A stretch of 64,000 nt of DNA from Bathynomus jamesi (Eukaryota; Arthropoda; Malacostraca; Isopoda; Cirolanidae), in NCBI GenBank assembly GCA_023014485.1, contig JAJOZX010001078.1, positions 1 through 64,000 on the forward strand, in the 5' to 3' direction. The notes beneath the pieces are model-generated. The model ran no database searches. It had not been told where the DNA came from and worked only from the letters and a program-made list of their open reading frames with translations. This document shows positions 9,077-18,021 of the stretch, piece after piece. Position 1 is the stretch's first letter. Each line of letters opens with the position of its first letter. Position numbers and translations under genes: made by a program.

Positions 9077-10127
9077 CGTATTAACTAAACGTTATTATGA
9101 CATTTCTACCCCATCCTCTTACGGCGGCGTAGATAGACTGCACGTTTACGGAGTAGGAAAAAAAGATGTTGAAAGATTTTTGAGGGAGCAGGACGCTTAT
9201 ACGCTTCATAAGCCTGTGAGAAAAAGGTTTAAAACAGCCAAGACAACGGCTTCCTCGATTGATTCTATTTGGCAAGCAGATTTAACAGACATGCAAAGAT
9301 ATTCTGTGTATAACGATGGTTACCGCTACATTCTATTCATAATAGACGTATTCTCTAGATATCTGTGGCTAGTTCCTCTGAAAAATAAATCACCTGAAAC
9401 AGTTGCTAAAGCCACCAAAACGCTAATGTTAAAAGAAAACAGGGTTCCTGGCTATTTTTGTACGGATATGGGGAAGGAGTTTATAGGCCGTGCTTTTCAG
9501 AATATGTTGACAGAGTTTAATATCAGCTATTACACAACCAATTCTATACATAAGGCTTCTTTAGCTGAAAGAGTTCAGCGCACCATAAAGGAACGCATGC
9601 ACCGTTATTTTACACATAAAAACACATACAGATTTCTAGACATTCTGGAACCATTGGCATCATCCTACAACCGCTCACACCATCGCACGATTGGGGCAAC
9701 ACCTAACGAAGTTTTAGAAAGAGGTACGCTCCCGAGAAGAGATGGACCACCACCACCACCACCACCACACTCTGTGCGCTTCAAAATCAATGATTATGTA
9801 AGGCTGTCGCGTTCGGGGAATAAATTCGCAAAGGGTTTTGAGCAAGGATGGACACGCGAGATTTTTAAAGTTAGGGCTGTGAGACCTAAAGGTGTGATAA
9901 TGATGTATTACATTGAAGATTTGAATGGGGAAGAAATCTCAGGAGGCTTTTACCGCGAGGAATTGCAGAAAGTTGCGTTTAATTTAGAAAAAAATGTGTT
10001 TAAAATTGAGAAAATTTTAGGAAGCAAAGGTTCAGGAAGGAGAAAAATGTACCTGGTGAAATGGCTAGGGTACCCAGAAAGCTTCAACACCTATATAAAA
10101 GCTGATGCAATAATGAAGCTTAAATAG
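9069..10127 (+). CDS. Retroviral-type integrase with C-terminal chromodomain
   Basis: A 352-aa protein. Catalytic D,D,E residues: D71 (QADLTDM), D133 (CTDMGKEF) and E167 (SLAERVQRTIK), giving a D-34-E spacing as in rve integrases. A poly-Pro stretch (residues 227-233) encoded by a CCA/CCACCA microsatellite links to an SH3-like region. A chromodomain follows at about 309-348 (FKIEKILG, YLVKWLGYPESFNTY), where the usual Trp in the NTW position is Tyr. It would catalyse insertion of the element; the chromodomain suggests targeting to modified histones. All catalytic residues are intact. Confidence 0.95.
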   Translation: MANVLTKRYYDISTPSSYGGVDRLHVYGVGKKDVERFLREQDAYTLHKPVRKRFKTAKTTASSIDSIWQADLTDMQRYSVYNDGYRYILFIIDVFSRYLWLVPLKNKSPETVAKATKTLMLKENRVPGYFCTDMGKEFIGRAFQNMLTEFNISYYTTNSIHKASLAERVQRTIKERMHRYFTHKNTYRFLDILEPLASSYNRSHHRTIGATPNEVLERGTLPRRDGPPPPPPPHSVRFKINDYVRLSRSGNKFAKGFEQGWTREIFKVRAVRPKGVIMMYYIEDLNGEEISGGFYREELQKVAFNLEKNVFKIEKILGSKGSGRRKMYLVKWLGYPESFNTYIKADAIMKLK

Positions 10128-10135
10128 TATGCAAC

Positions 10136-10993
10136 ATGGCTCCTAACCATTTCTACGTCACACTCCCGTCCTCCTCGTCCCTGTCTGTACACCCTAACAA
10201 CACGCTAGCCAACTTTGTAACAGAACTCCATGGGCACATTGAATTGGGTCGTGATTCGTATGAGGTGGGGATATGCGAAATTCAGCTGGACACCGTCTTT
10301 TTAAATATTGAACATGAAGAAACCGTTTTTACGATTCTTAGAGACATTGACGAGTGTGAAAAAGCTGGGGTAGCTATGGATGAAACTATGCGCATCGCTT
10401 GGACTAAGATTGCACGGTATTACAGTACAGAAGTAAGACTAGGGCCGGGTCAATATGGTTCGGCCGAGGATGTTGTGAGAGGCTTAAACGTAAGTTTAAG
10501 AAACTCAAACCTTACGAATGATTTAGTATATGAAATCGTAAACAACCCTGCACATACACTAATCCTAAAATCAAAGACTAACAGATGTCTTAAAGAACAT
10601 AGAAAGTTCAAAATTCTAACCAACGGCCGATATAGCGCAGCCTTCCAAAGAGACACATTTCACGAGACACAGTATAACTTGTCCAGATTAATGTATCAAT
10701 TGAAGATGGAGAAATTGGCTGAAAGGTCCCCAGACATGTGCTATATTTACAGTAATATAGTGGAGCACCAGTTTGTTGGGGATACCCAGGCACGCCTGCT
10801 GCGCATTGCTCACATCCCCAACCATAGAGGAAGGAGTTTGAGTATTACATATGACAGACCCCATTATGTGAATGTCGCAACTAATTTAATAACCAATATC
10901 ACAATATATATAAGAACGATTGAGGGCGAAAACTTCCCATTCGGTAACGGGAGCTTAACAGTGAAGCTACACTTTCGACGCACTGAGTTATAA
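10136..10993 (+). CDS. Penton-like minor capsid protein
   Basis: An intact 285-aa frame. The C-terminal half shows the pattern seen in Polinton minor capsid (single jelly-roll penton) proteins: MCYIYSNIVEHQFVGDTQA, then YVNV, then an I-rich strand and a closing FPFGNGSLTVKLHFR strand. In this family the protein occupies the capsid vertices. It follows the integrase by 8 nt, and its stop overlaps the next ATG by 1 nt. The size is in the expected range. Confidence 0.85.
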   Translation: MAPNHFYVTLPSSSSLSVHPNNTLANFVTELHGHIELGRDSYEVGICEIQLDTVFLNIEHEETVFTILRDIDECEKAGVAMDETMRIAWTKIARYYSTEVRLGPGQYGSAEDVVRGLNVSLRNSNLTNDLVYEIVNNPAHTLILKSKTNRCLKEHRKFKILTNGRYSAAFQRDTFHETQYNLSRLMYQLKMEKLAERSPDMCYIYSNIVEHQFVGDTQARLLRIAHIPNHRGRSLSITYDRPHYVNVATNLITNITIYIRTIEGENFPFGNGSLTVKLHFRRTEL

Positions 10994-11343
10994 TGGATAG
11001 AAAGCCTTTCACCGTCTATCGAGGGATGCGATACCAGCGCGGTAGTGGACTTGGATCCATTTTTTCATCCATACTACGTACGGCTGTTCCTTTGCTGAAG
11101 AGGGGTGCCAGATACCTTGGAAGGAAAGCGCTACAATCAGGCCTTAACACTGCAGAAGACATATTGGCCGGGGCTAAACCTAAAGAAGCCCTAAAAAAAC
11201 ATTTAAAGCGTACACGGAACGAAATCATCAAAGATGCAAAGAGAAAAATGCGTGGTGGCGGGAAGAAGAGGGCCCCCGGAAGAAGGGGTCACGTGGTATT
11301 AAACGTAAAAGGCTATCAAAAAAGAAATGCTGTAAGCGAATGA
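10993..11343 (+). CDS. Small basic virion core/pX-like protein, 116 aa
   Basis: Intact frame of very basic composition, with a GSGLGSIFSSILRTAVPLL amphipathic segment near residues 17-35, then an Ala/Leu/Lys-rich helix and an Arg/Lys/Gly-rich tail (KRKMRGGGKKRAPGRRG). Proteins of this layout sit between the minor and major capsid genes of many Polintons and resemble adenovirus-type core or membrane-lytic virion proteins in composition. The exact role is inferred from composition and position only. Confidence 0.75.
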   Translation: MDRKPFTVYRGMRYQRGSGLGSIFSSILRTAVPLLKRGARYLGRKALQSGLNTAEDILAGAKPKEALKKHLKRTRNEIIKDAKRKMRGGGKKRAPGRRGHVVLNVKGYQKRNAVSE

Positions 11344-11446
11344 AACCTATGGTTGACCACTTTTTTGACTGATATAAGCTAAGGATATTGATCTCATGAA
11401 TCATAGTTTGTTTACCACTTGTCGAGAGAGGAGTCACTATTTCGCC

Positions 11447-12748
11447 ATGGCACGCTTCATCCACCCATGTAGTTCACAATGCTGTAAGTCGGAGCTGTCC
11501 TTTTTTGAGCTCCCGCCAACCCAAGTTTCTATTGAGCACAGTGACTTTATTACAATTAACCCTTTAAACACAATTAGTTCCCCGAGTGCACCTATAGAAT
11601 TCGTGATACCCAGCTCAGGTCCTTACTTTTTTGATCCAAGCTGTGTGCACATGTACGCTAAGCTACGTATAGCCCATTCTGATGGAACGGCCTGCGATGA
11701 CAAATATGCTGTATACCCTGAAACAAACTTTCTGCACGCCATATTCAACCAGTGTGACGTATATTTAAATCAGACCAACATATCGGCAGGCACGGGGTAC
11801 TATCATCTACGAGCCTATTTGGAAAATGTCCTCAACTTTTCCAAAGAAGCGAAGGCTACCTTTTTAAGTGCGGAGGGATATTATCAAACTAAAGATGAAA
11901 ATAGTATAAAGGACAAATTTAAAAATTCTAAAAAGAAAATATACGAGTGTTTTGGACGGTTGCACACAGATTTCACTTTCCAGGAGAAGTTGCTTGTGAA
12001 CGGGGTGGATATGAAAATAAAGCTCACCCGCACGAGTCCTGAGATCTGCTTAAATCTGGATGCGAATCAAGAAGAGGGCGCAAAGTCCGTTGTGGTTCAC
12101 ATTATGGACACATACCTCCGCGTACGGCGAGTGAAATTAAGTTCACCAAAACAACTAGAAATTGAGAAAAATTTACTAAACGCTACAGTGAAATATCCTA
12201 TTAACAGAGTGCAGATCAAACTATATACGGTTCCTGCAGGGTTGGCATCGAAGCAGATAGAAAACATTGCCCTGGGAAATCTTCCTAAAAGGATATTAAT
12301 CGGCATGCAGGACCACGCTTCGGTGAATGGAAAATATAAAAAGAGTGCCTTTAAATTCGAGAATTTCGGACTTAAAAATATAACTCTATACGTTAATGGC
12401 ACTGCTTTGGGTGGAACAATGGGTACGGACTATTCATCAGACGCTGTGTTACCTCTTTGTGCCAGAGCCTATAGTAATCTGACCCATATTGCAGGTGATT
12501 GTGATGAGCTTGGTAATGGGGTAACGCAGGAAGAATTCATTGATCAATTTAACCTTTATCCGTTTGACATTACACCTGACTTATCTGCTAGCGTAAATAC
12601 CCATTTAACACCACAGCAGAGCGGTAACATCTCAGTGCGGCTGGAATTCGCCAAGCCTATAGACGCTCCTATTAGTGTACTAGTATATCTCGAATCGCAA
12701 GCCCTAATAGAAGTAGATAGATTTAGAAGCGTTATCACTGACTTTTAA
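11447..12748 (+). CDS. Major capsid protein (double jelly-roll)
   Basis: A 433-aa protein. I choose the ATG at 11447 (MARFIHPCSS) because the frame upstream to 11396 has weak coding character and overlaps the intergenic region. N-terminal FELPPTQVSIEHSDFITI and later YVHM/FLHAIFNQCDVYLN strands, a second barrel beginning near VHIMDTYLRVRRV, and the closing LEFAKPIDAPISVLVYLE strand agree with the double-jelly-roll capsid protein of Polintons and adintoviruses, which forms the hexon-like capsomers. The frame is complete and follows the basic core gene by about 100 bp. Confidence 0.92.
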   Translation: MARFIHPCSSQCCKSELSFFELPPTQVSIEHSDFITINPLNTISSPSAPIEFVIPSSGPYFFDPSCVHMYAKLRIAHSDGTACDDKYAVYPETNFLHAIFNQCDVYLNQTNISAGTGYYHLRAYLENVLNFSKEAKATFLSAEGYYQTKDENSIKDKFKNSKKKIYECFGRLHTDFTFQEKLLVNGVDMKIKLTRTSPEICLNLDANQEEGAKSVVVHIMDTYLRVRRVKLSSPKQLEIEKNLLNATVKYPINRVQIKLYTVPAGLASKQIENIALGNLPKRILIGMQDHASVNGKYKKSAFKFENFGLKNITLYVNGTALGGTMGTDYSSDAVLPLCARAYSNLTHIAGDCDELGNGVTQEEFIDQFNLYPFDITPDLSASVNTHLTPQQSGNISVRLEFAKPIDAPISVLVYLESQALIEVDRFRSVITDF

Positions 12749-12749
12749 A

Positions 12750-13124
12750 ATGGATGCTAATACACTTCAGAAAGTAATGGAGCGAGTCACACGTTCCAAA
12801 TTTATCGGCGTGTTTGCGAAGAATGAAACATTGAGTTTGCCAAGTACGCGAGAATGCGGTAGTCTTATTGTGAACACAGACATCATCGGTAATGAAGGGA
12901 TTCACTGGATCGCTGTCTATTTTAAAAATAGACAGCGCCTGTACTATTTTGATTCACTCGGTACTCAACCCTGGAGTGACCCTATTATTGTAAAATTTCT
13001 CGCTCAGTTACATATTCCCGAAGTTGTATGGAACCCATTTCGTATGCAGGGATATTTTACTAATGTTTGCGGAATGTACTGTGTCTCATTTCTCATGCAT
13101 ATGTCAAATGATAAAGAATTATAA
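12750..13124 (+). CDS. Adenain-like cysteine protease (maturation protease)
   Basis: A 124-aa frame starting one base after the capsid stop. Catalytic triad pattern of C5/Ulp1-type proteases: H52 in GIHWIAVYF, D68 in YYFDSLG, Q100 in FRMQGYF (oxyanion hole) and C107 in NVCGMYC; the Q-to-C distance of 7 matches adenovirus protease. It is shorter than many relatives, ending 17 residues after the catalytic Cys, so the C-terminal helices may be trimmed. Its family role is processing capsid and core proteins during virion maturation. An AATAAA overlaps the stop (13124-13129). Confidence 0.92.
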   Translation: MDANTLQKVMERVTRSKFIGVFAKNETLSLPSTRECGSLIVNTDIIGNEGIHWIAVYFKNRQRLYYFDSLGTQPWSDPIIVKFLAQLHIPEVVWNPFRMQGYFTNVCGMYCVSFLMHMSNDKEL

Positions 13125-13148
13125 ATAAATTTTTTAAATTTATTTGAC
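13124..13148 (+). terminator. Poly(A) signal and AT hairpin after the protease
   Basis: AATAAA at 13124-13129 is followed by an inverted repeat of AAATAAATTT and AAATTTATTT. It probably ends the plus-strand capsid block. Confidence 0.4.
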
Positions 13149-13341
13149 CCGTGTCACACTCACCGAAACGATGAAATGGTATGCAGACAGATAAAAAACC
13201 GTTTTCCAATTGTACGTACTCGTTGTATATTATAATGTTTTTGTTCGTATATTTGTATATTCGTTTATTGTACTGATTTCTTTCATTTAATAAATTTATG
13301 AAAATATATTGTCTTCTTATCCCAAAAAGATCGAAAAACAC

Positions 13342-14246
13342 TTACATTATTTGACATTGTTGACTGATTAGTATATCATCCGTATTCCCTTCAAAAGATT
13401 GTATAACTCGTGTCAAATCCTCATCGGACCTTAAAGGAAAACATATACAGAGTATACAGACAGACAGATCCCCATTATGTGAAGATATCTTTGGTTCGAG
13501 GAGTGAACGCCATAAAAATTTCGATTTTAGCATAATGGGGAAATAACATTGATTGACATTTTTGCGAGTATCTATTTGACGAAATACTACAACTCTCCGT
13601 ATATATATAAAATCGAATTATGGACACTTACATTTCTATGGTAGTCCCTTGCGTCGGATTGTAAGGAGCGTCACTGCAAATATCTTCTACGGTTTGCGTC
13701 GAAAATAGTTCGCCACAATCAGCGCATTGAAAAGACTAATTGTGGTTAATGCTGCAGTATCACGTTCTTCATACAAGTCTGGGGAGACGTACAGGTCCAT
13801 GGTGGAGGATGTGTGACACTGCTGACTGATCAGTATATCATCCGTATTCCCTTCAAAAGATTGTATAACTCGTGTCAAATCCTCATCGGACCTTAAAGGA
13901 AAACATATACAGACAGACAGACAGATCTCCATTATGTGAAGATATCTTTGGTTCGATTACCAATTTCGATTTTAGCATGATGGGGAAATAACATTGATTG
14001 ACATTTTTGACTAGTATCTATTTGACGAAATACTACAACTCTCCGTATATATATAAAATCGAATTATGGACACTTACATTTCTATGGTAGTCCCTTGCGT
14101 CGGATTGTAAGGAGCGTCACTGCAAATATCTTCTACGGTTTGCGTCGAAAATAGTTCGCCACAATCAGCGCATTGAAAAGGCTAATTGTGGTTAATGCTG
14201 CAGTATCACGTTCTTCATACAAGTCTGGGGAGACGTACAGGTCCAT
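13342..14246 (-). CDS. Putative spliced gene with a duplicated exon pair, unknown product
   Basis: A minus-strand gene model: exon 1 14078-14246 (ATG at 14246, MDLYVSPDLYEERD...), exon 2 13632-13891, exon 3 13342-13429 (stop TAA 13344-13342). Donors are GTAAGT at 14077-14072 and 13631-13626. Acceptors TTTCCTTTAAG lie just before 13891 and 13429. Introns are 186 and 202 nt. Splicing joins AT to G in phase, so SDEDLTRVIQSFEGNTDD follows directly and then runs into a second copy of MDLYVSPDLYEERD. Both copies contain a one-base frame break at a run of four T; beyond it the other frame reads a CxxC-containing segment (QCADCGELF). I do not recognise the family. A GTAAGT also overlaps the final stop, so more exons may exist. 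Confidence 0.4.
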
Positions 14247-14303
14247 GGTTGATTATTCACTGATGCGAAAATAGCTACTGTTACTCCCAACTGAAAATAT
14301 CCC

Positions 14304-14311
14304 CTTTTATA
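14304..14311 (-). promoter_or_regulatory. TATA box upstream of the putative spliced gene
   Basis: TATAAAAG on the minus strand, 58 bp upstream of the ATG at 14246, followed by an arthropod initiator-like TCAGTT at 14294-14289. The TATA-to-initiator spacing (about 19 bp) is shorter than usual, so the start site may lie further down. Confidence 0.35.
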
Positions 14312-14483
14312 TGCACATTCGCCAAGCTCCGCCCAAAAGACCAGATGTTCGTAGTGATTGGCTGCCGATGTAGCTGGGTGGAGCTATGACGTGTACCAAT
14401 CCGCTATAACGAGACCGGACGAGTAACATATATATAAAATCGAATTATAGGCACTTACATTTCTATGGTAGTCCCTTATATTA

Positions 14484-14760
14484 TATTTTTTACTTACAAA
14501 TTATTAGTATTGTTTGTTAACATAATTGTTAACTTATTTTATAATAAAGAAATTATATCCTAATTATATTTTAAAAAGAACATTCGGTTTCAACGTTAAG
14601 CTGTGGTCTAAGGCGGCGTGGCATGAATAAATACTAAAATAAAATTAAATGTTAAAAATCTTTATTCATACGTTATTAAAAGTTAAAAATCTTTATTAAT
14701 AAAACAGGATAGAAGCATATGAAAGTCAAGGTAAACTATAGTTGCAAATTATAGTTAGGT
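14484..14760. other. AT-rich DNA, nothing recognised
   Basis: Very AT-rich; contains two copies of GTTAAAAATCTTTATT near 14650 and 14681. No gene or element seen. Confidence 0.6.
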
Positions 14761-15253
14761 TATACGATGTTTTTCGGCATACTACTGCCTCGGGTAAATG
14801 TCCTGTTATTTTAAATCACGTATTTGAAAGAGTTAATATTATTGCTACATAGAAAAAATCGTGCATTACGATGTTTTTCGGGTATACTACTGCCTCGGGT
14901 CAAATGGTCCTGTTATTTTAAATCACGTATTTGAAAGAGTTAATTATTATTGCTACATAGAAAAAATCGTGCATTACGATGTTTTTCGGTATACTACTGC
15001 CTCGGGTAAAATGGTCCTGTTATTTTAAATCACGTATTTGAAAGAGTTAATTATTATTGCTACATAGAAAAAATCGTGCATTACGATGTTTTTCGGATAT
15101 ACTACTGCCTCGGGTCAAATGGTCCTGTTATTTTAAATCACGTATTTGAAAGAGTTAATTATTATTGCTACATAGAAAAAATCGTGCATTACGATGTTTT
15201 TCGGATATACTACTGCCTCGGGTAAAATGGTCCTGTTATTTTAAATCACGTAT
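14761..15253. repeat. Tandem repeat, about 107-bp unit, 4.6 copies
   Basis: Units begin ACGATGTTTTTCGG at 14764, 14868, 14976, 15083 and 15191, and include ACTACTGCCTCGGGT and AATCACGTATTTGAAAG. Periods are 104-108 bp with single-base indels. No spacers, so it is a minisatellite and not a CRISPR array. Confidence 0.95.
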
Positions 15254-15265
15254 TTAACGACACAT

Positions 15266-15312
15266 CGCGCTCATTTCCATTGCTATATATGGCTCTAGGA
15301 TCGGCCCTGACG
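15266..15312. pseudogene. Scrap of the Polinton PolB N-terminal coding sequence
   Basis: CGCGCTCATTTCCATTGCTA and the following CTCTAGGATCGGCCCTGAC closely match 6868-6910 inside the PolB N-terminal segment in the same orientation. It is a diverged duplicate of part of that gene, either a second decayed Polinton or an internal rearrangement. Confidence 0.6.
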
Positions 15313-15495
15313 AGATGTATTTCGTAGGTTAGGTTAGGTCTCTTACATATAAAAGTCCATGTGGTAGAGTAAGCAATATATATATATATATATATATATA
15401 TAGAAAGAGTGGTCTGGAAGGAAGTTTACCAATGATTAAATTCTCTTTGCGAGTGACCCGTTGCCCGCGTCGGGCTAACCTTTGGTTAGCTTCCG

Positions 15496-15770
15496 CCCGA
15501 ATTGTTCATTCTGACGAAGGTCAAGCTTTTCACTCCACCTTAGACCTACAGTTTAACGTGGATTCCGAACCACGACCCATCAGTAGCCCAGCGTCTTGAC
15601 CACTAGGCCTCCTAGGGTACCCATTTATCTACCAACCACTTTCTTTATTGTGTGGAAGGATGAACAGCTGGGTTTTGCTGCGCGCCGGCTGCCGTCGGGT
15701 CTCGAACCCTGGGCCGATGGATTCGTAGTCCGCTACGCTAACCACTACACCACCGAGGCGGTATTTGTCA
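15496..15770 (-). repeat. tRNA-derived SINE, copy 1
   Basis: Shares with 34362-34680 a head (AATTGTTCATTCTGA), GTTTAACGTGGA, CCATTTATCTA, GGATGAACAGCTGGG and a tRNA-like end. On the minus strand the end reads GGTGTAGTGGTTAGCGTAG (A box) and GGTTCGAGACC (B box), so it derives from a tRNA gene transcribed by Pol III. Confidence 0.75.
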
Positions 15771-15836
15771 TTACTTACTCGGACTATAGTGGATTTAATT
15801 ATCCCAGAAGAGTTCCATGCACGGTCTGTGTGTGTA

Positions 15837-15838
<2 letters not shown>

Positions 15839-15895
<57 letters not shown>

Positions 15896-16251
15896 GGGGG
15901 AGATCTCTCACCCGTTCTTCGGCCCGACCCCGTTTCATTGTAGAAATAATAATAATAATGATAATAAGAATTGATGTGCAAGGTGTTTGCAGTTAAGATG
16001 TAGTTTGTGTGTAAAAAGTTATTTATTAATAAGTAGAATTTAATTGGCTTCAAATTATATTTTAAAATACGCGTAAATATTTGTAGAAGTAATAACAATG
16101 ATAAAATTAATATCTGGAGTCAGTGGTGATTTCTGCTCGAATAGCTTGTAGAAGGATAATCCCTCGGGCCGAAAAAGGTCCCTAGAGACCTTTTTCGTTC
16201 GAATCGTGTCCCTAGAGACACAATTCGAACTGATTTAGCTTCTGCCTTTCA

Positions 16252-16286
<35 letters not shown>

Positions 16287-16297
16287 CATGAGTTGTT

Positions 16298-16348
<51 letters not shown>

Positions 16349-16511
16349 GGGGGAGATCTCTCACCCGTTCTTCGGCCCGACCCCGTTTCATTGTAGAAAT
16401 AATATAATAATAATGATAATAAGAATTGATGTGCAAGGTGTTTGCAATTAAGATGTAGTTTGTGTGTAAAAAGTTATTTATTAATAAGTAGAATTTAATT
16501 GGCTTCATCAA

Positions 16512-16569
<58 letters not shown>

Positions 16570-16746
16570 CATAAGCTGTTTAAAAGAATGATATAATTAT
16601 AGTAAACGAAATAACATAGTTTACCGTAAAATGAAGTTTTCTATTATGACGTTTTCGAAGGTAAACTATGTTATTTGTTTCTTTAAGTTCAATGAAGTCA
16701 ATGTTAAATTTGCTTCTAAACTAAAATTAAATGTTATAAAATAAAT

Positions 16747-16786
<40 letters not shown>

Positions 16787-17146
16787 GGGGAAGATCTCTC
16801 ACCCGTTCTTCGACCCGACCCCGTTTCATTGTAGAAATATAATAATAATAATAATAATAATAATTGATGTGCAATCGCTATGATCCAAAAGAATGGAGAC
16901 TGTTCATTGACTCTAGTAAACGAAATAACGTAGTTTACCGTAAATGAAGTTTTCTATTATGACGTTTTCGAAGGTAAACTATGTTATTTGTTTCTTTAAG
17001 TTCAATGAAGTCAATGTTAAATTTGCTTCTAAACTAAATTAAATGTTATAAAATAATAAATATATATATAATATATATTGGGGGGGAAGATCTCTCACCC
17101 GTTCTTCGACCCGACCCCGTTTCATTGTAGAATAATAATAATAATA
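15839..17146. repeat. Four (TA)n-led repeat modules
   Basis: Each of four (TA)n tracts (15839-15892, 16300-16345, 16751-16783 and near 17060-17080) is followed by the same word, TTGGGGGGGAGATCTCTCAC (with variants) and then CCCGACCCCGTTTCATTGTAG and an AAT-rich tail. Two modules share a further 120 bp (to GAATTTAATTGGCTTC), and two share an upstream fold-back (AACGAAATAACATAGTTTAC ... GTAAACTATGTTATTTG). A (TG)n tract lies at 16254-16282 and a further (TA)n at 16514-16565. No gene. Confidence 0.85.
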
Positions 17147-17189
17147 ATAATAATGATAATTGATGTGCAATCGCTACACGATTAATGGG

Positions 17190-17770
17190 ACACATGGCGC
17201 TATCTGGAATACCTTGCGCTATCTGGCAACTCAGCCAGAATAGAGGATTATAAAAGATCGCGAAGTTGGTGATGAACCATTCCCCCCTCGGCTCCGGCCG
17301 AGTAAGGAGCTCTGCTCCTTCTATTTCAGGCCCTTTGGTAAACCCCATAGTGGCCTCTTAGGTTAGGGAAACGAAAATAAATTGGGGGAGAACTCCACTC
17401 TGTCCTTCAGGAGTCTCTCTCCCTCCTTCAGCTCTCTCTCCTGCATGTTTGCCTCCTGCATGTGTACTCATGCATGTGTACATCCAGCATGTGTACTCCT
17501 GCATGTATACGTATGTGTGTACCTCCAGCATGTGTACTCCTGCATGTGTACCTATCCTCTCTCCTTCAGGCGTCTCTCCCTCCTACAGGCATCTCTCTCT
17601 TCTTCAGGTCTCTCTCTCTCTCTCTCTCCTTCAGGCGTCTCTCTCTTCTTCAGGCGTCTCTCCCTCCTACAGGCATCTCTCTCTTCTTCAGCTCTCTCTC
17701 CTTCAGCTGTCTCTCTCTCTCTCCTTCAGGCGTCTCTCCCCCCTTGGCTCAGCCAACTGGCTGATTCTGG
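17190..17770. repeat. Inverted matches to the left-end array, around a CT-rich minisatellite
   Basis: 17216-17236 is an exact 21-nt reverse complement of the left-array word containing GTTGCCAGATAGCGC. 17748-17766 is an exact 19-nt reverse complement of AATCAGCCAGTTGGCTGAG at 221-239. Between them, 17395-17745 is a CT-rich minisatellite (CTTCAGGCGTCTCTC units) preceded by GCATGTGTACTCCT repeats. These may mark the right end of the Polinton. Confidence 0.55.
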
Positions 17771-18021
17771 CTGATTCGGAGCCTATAAAACAACGCCAGC
17801 CCGGCTGGAAGTCTTAGTGTGCACTTGGCTCCTGCCAGGTGAACACCTCTCCTCCTTTCTCTCCTCCTTCTTTCTCTTGGGGGATAACGCCGCCTCCAAG
17901 TTTTTCCCCCACCCCCTTTGCAACAACCCCCTTCCCCCTTTGCAACAACCCCCACCCCCCTTTGCAACATTACATAATAACCTGCAACATTCCTGCACTC
18001 TCCCCTTTTGCGGCTATACTA
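17771..18021. repeat. C-rich tandem repeat
   Basis: About 20-bp units of CCCCTTTGCAACAACCC repeated three to four times at 17905-17970. Open frames across it are low complexity and not called as genes. Confidence 0.7.

Larger units (their letters stand above)
1104..13124. mobile_element. Polinton/Maverick self-synthesising DNA transposon (coding core)
   Basis: The set of protein-primed PolB, FtsK/HerA-type packaging ATPase, retroviral-type integrase with a chromodomain, double-jelly-roll major capsid protein, penton-like minor capsid protein and adenain-like protease defines a Polinton (adintovirus-like). Minus-strand genes fill 1104 to about 7350 and plus-strand genes 7408-13124, diverging from a roughly 60-bp gap. 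Plus-strand neighbours overlap by 1-8 nt or are separated by a few bases, as in viral genomes. The true ends are not certain. The family is usually 15-20 kb, and inverted matches between the array at 1-560 and sites at 17216-17236 and 17748-17766 suggest an element of at least 17.7 kb. All structural genes are open; the polymerase is frame-broken. Confidence 0.95.
13342..14482. repeat. Tandem duplication of a unit of about 445 bp, with a third partial copy
   Basis: Block 13355-13802 is repeated almost exactly at 13828-14246 (for example TTCAAAAGATTGTATAACTC and GACGAAATACTACAACTCTC in both). A third partial copy of only the exon-1 3' end plus intron start lies at 14427-14482. Differences are few single bases and short indels, so the duplication is recent. 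Between the second and third copies is about 180 bp of non-repeated sequence that carries the TATA box. Confidence 0.9.

Noticed and set aside
14761..15253. CRISPR-like regular repeat
   Set aside because: Direct tandem repeats with no spacers in a eukaryotic context.
17382..17998. Ser/Leu-rich frames up to 130 codons on both strands
   Set aside because: Translated from CT-rich and C-rich minisatellites.
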